Shown here: positions 34,490-42,600 of the stretch, piece by piece
Numbering within the stretch: the stretch's first letter is position 1
Layout of the letters: each line of letters begins with the position of its first letter
Assembly (NCBI RefSeq): GCF_017115045.1
Contig: NZ_JABXKK010000046.1
Coordinates: 1-64,000 of the forward strand
DNA: 64,000 nucleotides
Direction of reading: 5' to 3'
From: Nostoc sp. NMS8
GTDB lineage: Bacteria; Cyanobacteriota; Cyanobacteriia; Cyanobacteriales; Nostocaceae
Made by a program: the position numbers and the translations under genes
Notes under the pieces: model-generated
Told to the model about the DNA's origin: nothing
Databases searched by the model: none
Seen by the model: the letters and a program-made list of their open reading frames with translations, nothing else

Positions 34490-34780
34490 ATGTCTAATGA
34501 GATAGACAGAAATCATACAAATGTTGAACTATCTGAAGAAGAACTTGACGGAATCTCTGGTGGAATCAGCATTTTCTTATCTAGCTCGATGTTTGAAAAA
34601 AGTGATATTTTTTCAGCCCAGCGAAGTAGCTCCAGAAGAAAATGTAGTAGAAGAAATTCTATGTTCCAATCTTCCAATATATTTTCTTCTGCGTTTCAAG
34701 CTATTGGTTTTGGATTGAATTCTCCAAACGATATTATGAGCTTTTTTAGCGGATTAGCTGCACTTTTTGGGCGAAGATAA
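34490..34780 (+). CDS. Double-glycine-leader peptide precursor, third type
   Basis: The product has 96 residues, with the start at ATG 34490 after AAAGGAGAAACAA. The leader ends VELSEEELDGISGG (cut expected after Gly25), sharing the ELSE-ELD-GG pattern with the two identical precursors upstream. The core is different: about 71 residues, rich in Ser, Phe, Arg and Lys (SSSRRKCSRRNSMFQSSNIF), one Cys, and a hydrophobic end (FFSGLAALFGRR). It is cationic and amphipathic, as expected for a membrane-active peptide, though activity is not shown by the sequence. Confidence 0.72.
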   Translation: MSNEIDRNHTNVELSEEELDGISGGISIFLSSSMFEKSDIFSAQRSSSRRKCSRRNSMFQSSNIFSSAFQAIGFGLNSPNDIMSFFSGLAALFGRR

Positions 34781-34851
34781 TCAATTTACCATCAAACTAT
34801 TTCAAAATCATTTGTCTTCCCAGACATTGATTTCATCTGGAGTTTATTTAA

Positions 34852-35946
34852 ATGACAGAAGTTCTACTAAAGGAACTGAGCAATCAAGATATAGATTGGA
34901 TGTTAGCAGCGGGACATCAAGTAGAAATTGAGTCGGGAACCATTCTGATTCAGCAAGGTCAACCCCTCGAGGCACTGCATATTCTTTTAGATGGTGGATT
35001 GACGGTTTCGCTAACTCAACCGGATACAAATCCATTGGGTCGCGCTTTTGCAGCGCTAGAAGGAGGAACGTTACCCGGACGGGAAATTGCTCGACTAGCA
35101 AGTGGGGAGATGGTAGGAGAAATTCCCTTTATAGAAACTTACTTACCGTCTACTACAGTTCGTGCGACAACCAAATCCTTAGTTTTGACAATTCCCAGAA
35201 ATCGACTAATTCAAAAGTTGCACCAAGACCTTGATTTTGCCGCGCACCTTTACCGTGCAAGTGCAGTTTTGTTGGCGAATCGGCTGGAGCAAATAATGAA
35301 TCAACTCGGACGGAGTACGGTAATTTTAACTAAGCCGCAACTTCGAGAAGCATTGATTATCTTTGCAGAGTTGCACGATAGCGATATCGAATGGCTAATT
35401 GCTGCGGGACGAGTCCAACAAATTGCTGCTGATACGGTGTTAATTCGCAGTGGTAGACCAATTGAGGCTTTACATATTTTACTTGATGGTGCCGTGGGGT
35501 TGAATGCAGCAGCAGCAGAGATTAACCCATTAGCGCGAGCTTTTTCTAATTTAGAAGGCAGCCAACAACCTTTAGAGCAAGAATTTGCGCGGTTATCGCG
35601 GGGCGATATTCTTGGTGAGACTCCGTTTCTTGAGGTACAACCCCCTGCGGTTACAGTCAAAGCAGTGCGAGATTCGCGGGTGTTATCGATTCCTCGTTGG
35701 CGCTTGGCGGCAAAATTATTACATGATGTCGGGTTTGCGGTGCGGTTTTATCGCGTTTTGGCAATTTTGTTAGCGGATAAGCAAGCAGCAATCGTCCAAC
35801 GACTGGGATATGGCAGATTGACTTACAGCAGCGGGCAATCTTTGCACAAATCTTATGCCAACGAGCTAAATTCGGATTTTCTCACGCAAGTGGCGTTAGC
35901 CGGTGCGCGGTTTGAGTGGATGTTGAAGCAAATTGGAATTGATTAG
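34852..35946 (+). CDS. Protein with two cyclic-nucleotide-binding-fold domains
   Basis: The protein has 364 residues made of two similar halves, each with a cNMP-type beta-roll: GTILIQQGQPLEALHILLDG in the first, DTVLIRSGRPIEALHILLDG in the second, and GEIPF / GETPF at the phosphate-binding position. The Arg of the canonical phosphate cassette is not obvious (PSTTVRA, PAVTVKA), so real cAMP/cGMP binding is doubtful. There is no DNA-binding or catalytic domain. Genes of this kind accompany HlyD-type and peptidase-ABC genes in cyanobacterial bacteriocin clusters, so a regulatory or structural role in the exporter is likely. Spacing to the adaptor gene downstream is about 200 bp of repeat-rich DNA. 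Confidence 0.72.
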   Translation: MTEVLLKELSNQDIDWMLAAGHQVEIESGTILIQQGQPLEALHILLDGGLTVSLTQPDTNPLGRAFAALEGGTLPGREIARLASGEMVGEIPFIETYLPSTTVRATTKSLVLTIPRNRLIQKLHQDLDFAAHLYRASAVLLANRLEQIMNQLGRSTVILTKPQLREALIIFAELHDSDIEWLIAAGRVQQIAADTVLIRSGRPIEALHILLDGAVGLNAAAAEINPLARAFSNLEGSQQPLEQEFARLSRGDILGETPFLEVQPPAVTVKAVRDSRVLSIPRWRLAAKLLHDVGFAVRFYRVLAILLADKQAAIVQRLGYGRLTYSSGQSLHKSYANELNSDFLTQVALAGARFEWMLKQIGID

Positions 35947-36152
35947 GTATTGGGCATGGGGTATGGGGCACTTGTACTGCCCTTCCCTGCGGGGAAGCAA
36001 GCTACGCGTAGCGTCTCCAAGAGTTGTATTGGGCATTGGGGAGATATTCTTCCTTATCCCCTCGTCTTCCTTATCCCCTCGTCTTCCTCATCTCCCTCAT
36101 CTCCTCCCACTCCCTACTCCTTTTTCATAAATAAAAATCGGGGGAAAATGAA

Positions 36153-37604
36153 ATGGTGACGCAGCAAAATACAGAGAAAAATAGTCTATTTCGCAAAGAA
36201 GCCCTAAACAAAGTGGCTTCTCCAGAACAACTAGACCAATTAATTAAAATAACCAATCCTAAGCGCTGGTTTTCATTATTTGCTCTTGGTTCTTTGGTGG
36301 CATTAGGTACTGCATGGAGTGTACTCGGACGCATCCCAATTATTGTGTCAGGTCGAGGGGTACTAATTTATCCGAGTAAGGTTGTCACAGTCCAAGCATC
36401 CAATCCCGGACGCATCCTGGAACTGAATGTGCAAGTCGGTGATGGTGTGAAAAAAGGTCAAGTTATCGCCACAATTGACCAATCCGAATTACGCAAGCAA
36501 TTACAGCTTTCCCGTGACAAACTGCTGCAACTACGAATCCAAGACCAAACAGCAAGCTTAGTGCAGATGCAACGTTTTAACTTGGAAAAAGATGCTGTAG
36601 AGCAACAACGGCAGACTTTACAACAAAGTCTGAAAACGGTGCAATCCCTGACTCCCGTGCTGCGAGAAAAAGGATTAGATGTGCTGAAAAAAGAACGGGA
36701 AAATCTTCGTCAACGCTTACAAACGTTACGCCAATTACAACCCACGTTACAGAAACGCTGGAGCGTTCGCAAGTCTCTTTTAAAGCAAGGGGCTGTTCCT
36801 CAAGATACTGTACTCCAGGCACAGCAAGAATATATTAGTGCCCAAGCGCAAATCGACGAAGCAGAGTCGCAGTTAAACCAGCTAGAAGTTAAAGAAGCCC
36901 AAGCTCAAAGCGAATATCTCCGCAATATCAATCAAGTCAACGAGTTAGAAGCTCAATTAAAAGCCTTGGATAGCCGTCAAGCAACACAAAAAGAACAGGA
37001 TTTCACTACCAATACCAACCGGGTCAAAGAAATTCAGGAGACCCAACGCCTGATTGCTCAATTAGAATTACAGTTACAAAATACTAGTCAAATCCTCAGT
37101 AATTACACTGGTATAGTTTTAGAAATTACTGCCAAACCTGGACAACAATTAGAACCGGGTGTGGGAGTTACCACTATTTCCGCACAAGAATCAAATGCCA
37201 AGTTAGTTAACGTTACATTTTTGCCCGTAAGTGAGGGGAAGAAAATTAAATCAGATATGGAGTTGCAAATTACACCTTCAACCGTGAAACGCGAAGAATT
37301 TGGTGGCATCAAAGCTAAGGTTATAAATGTATCCGCATTTCCAGTTACACAGCAAGGTGCAGCTAGTTTAGTTGGCAATCCAGATATTTTACCTAGTGTA
37401 ATCGGTCAAGGTCCACATCTAGCAATTTTTACTGAACTTGAACGCGATTCATTTACTGAAAGCGGATATAAATGGTCTTCTTCTCAAGGACCAAAGCAAA
37501 AAATTACACCTGGCACCACAAGTACAGTGCGAATAACGGTGTGCGAAAAAACACCTATTGAGTTTGTTCTACCTATTTTGAAAGATTGGGCGGGTATGGA
37601 ATAA
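36153..37604 (+). CDS. HlyD-family adaptor of a bacteriocin (NHLM-type) exporter
   Basis: The protein has 483 residues. One membrane segment (about 48-68, WFSLFALGSLVALGTAWSVL) is followed by a biotinyl-lipoyl-like half motif (NPGRILELNVQVGDGVKKGQ), a long coiled-coil hairpin (about 110-300, with RQRLQTLRQLQPTLQKRW) and the returning lipoyl half and barrel domain (GIVLEITAKPGQQLEPGVGV). The architecture and length fit the periplasmic adaptor that couples an ABC exporter to the outer membrane. The cognate ATPase/peptidase is not adjacent; the best candidate is 600-2819. GGGGAAAATGAA lies before the start. Confidence 0.87.
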   Translation: MVTQQNTEKNSLFRKEALNKVASPEQLDQLIKITNPKRWFSLFALGSLVALGTAWSVLGRIPIIVSGRGVLIYPSKVVTVQASNPGRILELNVQVGDGVKKGQVIATIDQSELRKQLQLSRDKLLQLRIQDQTASLVQMQRFNLEKDAVEQQRQTLQQSLKTVQSLTPVLREKGLDVLKKERENLRQRLQTLRQLQPTLQKRWSVRKSLLKQGAVPQDTVLQAQQEYISAQAQIDEAESQLNQLEVKEAQAQSEYLRNINQVNELEAQLKALDSRQATQKEQDFTTNTNRVKEIQETQRLIAQLELQLQNTSQILSNYTGIVLEITAKPGQQLEPGVGVTTISAQESNAKLVNVTFLPVSEGKKIKSDMELQITPSTVKREEFGGIKAKVINVSAFPVTQQGAASLVGNPDILPSVIGQGPHLAIFTELERDSFTESGYKWSSSQGPKQKITPGTTSTVRITVCEKTPIEFVLPILKDWAGME

Positions 37605-38289
37605 TGCGGATTTTTGATTCTGACTTTTCCCGTTAGCGACTAGCAGGAAAATAAAGTACTAGAACACCGATTATGCTTTGAATGATAATGTGAGAAAAAT
37701 TTTGATCCATAAATTAGAAAAGAGTTAACGAAAATTCAGGCTTTCGCGCTAATCACAAATTAAAACTTTGAATCATATTATGAGTGAGAGTTGAAATTCT
37801 GAATCATAACTAGAACGGGAGTTGAAAAAACATAATTGGACAAAACTTGCACAAAAAATCCCTGACAAAATTTTTCTAACTTCAACTTTCAATTCAAAAT
37901 ATGGTTCAAATACCCATGTTATGATTCAAAACTTTTGTTGTAGTAGATATCTGAGTAAAAATCAAATATTTCATTGAACAAGCGATCGCTCTGTTGTTGG
38001 GCGATCGCCTACTCAAATCGTAGCTGAATAATAATGATGATCAAGCCGAAGCGTTGATACAAACGCCTCTCGTATCAGTCTTTTTATCCCTTACACGATA
38101 ATCATTATTAGTAAAAAAACTCGAATACTAAAAGTGAACTATAAACTGGATACTCATTTTTGAACCATATCATGAGTTAAAATCTCATTTTTTGTTTCAA
38201 ATCACACCGATTCAGTAATCGGGTAACAAAATAAAAATCAGCCCAGAGAGAAGTAAATAGTGGGAAAGAAAGCAGCGAAAAGGCTTGTC
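37605..38289. other. 685-bp gap with repeated GAATCATA motifs
   Basis: No gene is visible. A motif like GAATCATATTATGAGT occurs at about 37771, again as GAATCATAACTAGAA near 37800, inverted as TGTTATGATTC near 37919, and as GAACCATATCATGAGTT near 38154. A HIP1-rich segment (gcgatcgctctgttgttgggcgatcgcc) lies near 37982. The region separates the peptide cluster from an IS relic and could hold regulatory sites or the debris of a lost gene. Confidence 0.4.
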
Positions 38290-39113
38290 AGTCAATGCTT
38301 ATAGTGACACACACCATACTTAGCCTCCTGTCCTGGCAAGCTAAACTCTCGATGATTACTTCTTATCGCTAGTAAATAATGCTTTTTATGCTTGGACAAC
38401 ACAGAAATAAATGTTGGACTTTCTCCATAAACACTATCCGCTAAAACCAAATCAAAATTAAATCCAATTTTGAGCAATGCCTCAATTATCTCGACTGCCA
38501 ATTGTGGTTTGGTTTTATAGACTCCTCCTACTTCAAGTCTTTTTCGTGGCTTATATATTAAAAATATTAAAGGAAAAGTTAAATCTCCTAATACTCCATA
38601 TAGCGGTTCTCGTTCATGTGAGGTACACCCATAGGGGCAATTCATGAATTGCCCCTACACCTTGCGACACAATTTTGTACCGCACCTGACTGGGAAACGC
38701 TATAAGCATTAACTGAGACAATTCCATTATCAACTTTCCTCAAGTTCCCAATATATTGTCTCGCAACATAATCTGTATGCTTCCCTTTCTTTTTATCTCC
38801 AGTTTCATCAATTACTAGCTTAAATGAACGTCCCTCTAACATTAAGAGAGTCAGTTCTAAACGCCTGTCTCGTAAAGCAAGTACTGACCAAGGTGAATTT
38901 GTGAGAAAGTTTTGCAGGGGTTGTGCATCGTGTAAACCAACTGCCAAAGCTTATTCTGGCAAAGATTTACGCTTTATATCAGATAACATTCCAGCATGAA
39001 GATGTTTAAAATTTTCAAATGTCCTCACTTCTGGAAACAAATCTCTATAGGCATCGCAGTACTGATCTACCACGGTGATCGTGGAGGTAGCCGTTCTTGA
39101 ACCCAATTAAATA
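38290..39113 (-). pseudogene. IS701-family transposase relic
   Basis: Read on the minus strand, pieces of an IS701-type DDE transposase follow in order: NWVQERLPP, a frame slip, VVDQYCDAYRDLFPEVRTFE, then KRKSLPE and a stop. The next piece runs AVGLHDAQPLQNFLTNSPWS to FKLVIDETGDKKKGKHTDYV and DNGIVSVNAY. A MITE follows, then YGVLGDLTFPLIFLIYKP and LVLADSVYGESPTFISVL. At least one frameshift, one nonsense codon, one insertion and loss of the 3' part make it non-functional. It marks the junction between the cargo-like left part and the plasmid backbone on the right. Confidence 0.85.
38599..38704. mobile_element. 102-bp MITE at a TA target inside the IS701 relic
   Basis: The element (38601-38702) starts TAGCGGTTCTCGTTCATGTG and ends with the imperfect inverted copy, both arms reaching GGTAC/GTACC. 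The centre is the palindrome GGGGCAATTCATGAATTGCC. TA dinucleotides flank it. Removing the element with one TA restores the frame NAY-GVLGD exactly as expected for an IS701 transposase, which proves insertion with TA duplication. Such ends point to an IS630/Tc1-mariner type transposase acting in trans. Confidence 0.85.
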
Positions 39114-39211
39114 CCCTTGCTAAGTTCAACTCTTAGTAATTAATTATACTCTTATGAGAGTAATAAAAGAGCGCTAATGAGACTTTCAAGCTTACAGCAC
39201 TTACGGCAGCT

Positions 39212-39475
39212 ATGAGGTACATTCCCAAATCTGAAAGCTTTGATAGGAAAGGGCAAGGAAAAAAACTGTATTGCATAATAGCCGGAAGCGCTGTATCCCG
39301 GTTTTTGGTTCGCCTGTTACTCAAGCCCCTATACATGGGGCAAGAGACATTCAAAGCCTTTTTGAAAAAGATGATGAGTAAGTCGTTCTTCAATAGTTAT
39401 ATTTCTGCCAACACTGCTGCTTTCTCTTTATTACTTGCGGAAAAATCAGTTTTGAACATCCTTACAGTTGGCTGA
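39212..39475 (+). CDS. Uncertain small ORF (87 aa)
   Basis: This frame reads MRYIPKSESFDRKGQGKKLY and later LLLKPLYMGQETFKAFLKKM. The frame extends a little upstream without a start codon, has no clear ribosome-binding site and overlaps the end of the well-supported small gene on the other strand. It is either a fragment of a transposon protein or chance; family not recognised. It is listed because the 39.1-39.5 kb gap has no better explanation. Confidence 0.2.
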   Translation: MRYIPKSESFDRKGQGKKLYCIIAGSAVSRFLVRLLLKPLYMGQETFKAFLKKMMSKSFFNSYISANTAAFSLLLAEKSVLNILTVG

Positions 39476-39587
39476 CTGTATACCCTGCTCTAAAGCACTC
39501 GATAACTGCATCTAAATTACCTGACTTTAGATGTGCCAGACCTTGATTATAAGAAACCTGTGCTTGCTCTAAATTAGCCGTCTCCAT
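39462..39587 (-). CDS. Very small TPR-like protein (41 aa)
   Basis: The ATG at 39587 is preceded by AAGGAGGACAGCACT, one of the best ribosome-binding sites in the window. The product METANLEQAQVSYNQGLAHL then KSGNLDAVIECFRAGYTVSQL is a single tetratricopeptide repeat hairpin. It may be the surviving 5' end of a longer TPR gene cut by the rearrangement at 39.1-39.5 kb, or a real micro-protein. It lies just downstream of the polymerase-like gene on the same strand (49 bp after its stop). Confidence 0.5.
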   Translation of the reverse strand: METANLEQAQVSYNQGLAHLKSGNLDAVIECFRAGYTVSQL

Positions 39588-39636
39588 AGTGCTGTCCTCC
39601 TTTTCTATTACTTAAAAAGGCTATTCTAGGATAAAT

Positions 39637-42600
39637 CTATTTTTGTATGTCTATTTGTTGTGTTTGAGATTTAGCTAGTATTTTATCAATTTGAGTATTA
39701 GCATCCTCAAAAGTTTGCAATATCTGTGGAGTTACTTTATTAGTCTGCACCTTGCCAGATTGTAAGTTTAAAACTACTTCTCCATTTTTCTGCGAAATAG
39801 TTAAATCCCTCTGCTGGGTATTGAAAGCCAAGTCATAAATCTTTCCTTGGACTTGAGTGCCATTTTCATTAGGCTTACCCCAAACCATGCCAATCCTTTG
39901 AGCAATTTGAGTCAGCCGACTGATGGCTTCAAGTTCAAATTTATCTTTATTCATTACTGTCAACGCTTCGGCTGACAATTGCTCACCAGCTTTAAACTGA
40001 TTGGCCACTTCTACAATGCGTTTTTTGTAATTCTCCGGCTTCCCTAACTTATCTGCGGCATTGTACCAATTTCTCAAGTCATCAATAGTGACTGTCGGGA
40101 ACTTCTCTACACTTAGAGGTTCGGTTTTCACACCATTACTAATGTCTGGTGTAGAAGGAGTAGTGGAGAGTAATAGAGTTGATTGGTTAGGTGGGGATTG
40201 TGCTGTTTGTTCTAGTGGTTTCAAAAACTGCGGTCGTGTGGCGAGGGAATTAACCCTTTGTTGATACTCACTATCCGTTTCAATCACAGCCCCAAATTTC
40301 TTGGACATGCTCTCTAAAGTTTTGGCAGGGATGGAGCTATCAACCAAGTTAAATACAGCTAGACCTTTTTTAGTTTCCCTGATAACATCTTCTGTTGGTA
40401 CTTGCTCCCATTCAACTTTTTGAGCAGTTAACCATTTAGTTACAGTCTCAGCTTTCTGGTTGTCAACAGCCAAGCCCATGACTCCAAGTTTTTTGTTTGA
40501 TTCTGTAGAAAATAAGAAAGTAGGGCGCTCTTTAATATGATGGAGAATTTTCGCACTACTCTCAATCATCTCTTGTTGTTCAGAATTAACTGATTGAGTC
40601 CCAAAAGCCTGAAATTCCTTCGTCCAAATAGTAGGATATTCAACGGTCTTAGGGTCAATTTGAGCGCAAATAACAGAAAAATTACTTTCAATAATAGCGG
40701 GGGCTGGGGTAAGTTGCCCGGTTTTGAGTAGTCCAAGCTGTCTGAGCGCATCCTTATCTTTTTTGAAGTGCAATACCCCCAAGGGTTCACCATTGAAAAA
40801 TACTGCATCTCTAGTTTTAGAAGCTGAGGTTTCGATAGTCAGTTTTCGGTAATCTTGATCATTGAATGTCTGACCAGAAAAATCATAAAAGTTAATTTTA
40901 TTAATTTTCAGGAGATTCCCATTGGGAGACTCACCTAGCACAAAAGCTTGATCTCCAGCTTCGGAGATAGAGGTAAGTTTTAATTTGAGGGGATTACCAT
41001 TTTTTAGGTAATCAACTTGTTTCAACTGTTGGACAGAATCACTGTCTAACTCGCCCAGAGTCAAAGCATCAATTTTGATTTTTACTGTTTTGTCAGTCAC
41101 CGGCACAGTGCCAAATTCTAAGTTGACCGGTTCGGCGTTAAAAACAAGTCCTGCATAAGAGAAGTTCTTGAGTTCACGGATAGTAATTTCAACTGGCTCG
41201 TTTCCTGGTAGTCCAATAGTTGCTTTGGCAGTGGCAGGTTCTACCCCAATGAAATTAGCTTGCGCCTTTGTGCCAATTGGTAACATTCCAGCCCTGGTTT
41301 CGAGCATGGCGAATTCCTTATATTCGCCGTCAGCATCCTGGACAAACATTAGTCTGGAAACATGGCGCTCATGCCCAACTGGGTGGTGAGAAGCTCTGAT
41401 TTCTATAGGATGTTTTTCGGTTGGATTCCAGTCTCGACCCAAAAATTGATTCGCTTCATTATTTAATGTGACTAACTTCGGCTCAGTAAATTGCAATTTA
41501 TCTAAGCGAGAGATAATCTCATTGGGGAAAGCAGCGAACGCAAAATTAGAGACTTTTTTAGCGATCACCTGGGGGTTTGCGTTTTCTTTTCTTGCAACTT
41601 CGAGTTCATCCTGGCGAGATGCACAGATGCTCCAAGCAGCGGCGGATAGAGCAAGTTTTTCTGACTCTGGGATTTTCGCGTAAAATGCTTCTGCTGCATC
41701 ATTTGCCAAGGCAAAGAGTAGTTTAGTTTGGCTTCTAGTAAGTTCTGGTTTTAGTTCTAATAGTTTAGCTCCCTGCATGGCCATCCCTGCCTTGAGGTTG
41801 TGGTCAGTCACAGATTGTTGGCTAACTGTTCCCAACTGACGGTATGCAGGTTTTCCATCTTTATCGATTTCTCCATTAATCTGGGCGACTGCTAGTAATT
41901 TGTAGGGGCGTTCGCTACTTGTAAATTTAATTTCTTCTAGGCGAATGTTAAGTGTCTGGGCTTTCCAGATTAGGGGATGCCCGTAACGAGTTAGATTGGT
42001 AATTTCGAGTTGGCAAGACTGTGGAGTTTGGATGATTGCTGATGGCCCCTTCTCGGTTTCCCGCCGTCGCTCCATACGTACCGCAGCGTTGAACTTCAGA
42101 TCGAACTCGTACTTTGCGGCGATCGCTGCAAATTTTTGTTGTGGTGTAAATTCTACTCCTTTGAATAAGTCTTTAAACTGGACGATGGGACGCGATTCTA
42201 ACTGTGATTCTTGGAAATATTTATTAGTTTGGCTAATTAATAATTCTACTGGTGAGTAGCCCTTTGGTGTTATACCTGTGTTTAAATAAACTGAACGCGA
42301 CTTTTTATCTTTAATATAGTTAACATCACGATACAAGTAGCGGTTGTTTTCCCTGATTTTATCCATCTCAGGTTTTTTAGCACTTTTGAATAAATCAACC
42401 GCTATTTGGTTTTGATAACATCCTTCTTCAATCATGCTCCGGTACATTTGACGGTTAATGTCCATTGCTTGCTGGATAATTTCGGGAGTTCTTTGAGAAT
42501 GAGCAATTTCAACAACCCCTTGCATATAAAGCTTGTATTCTTCTCGAATTAACTTTGGCTCTTTCTGGCGTTCTTGTTCAAACAGGGTTTCGTAATGGTT

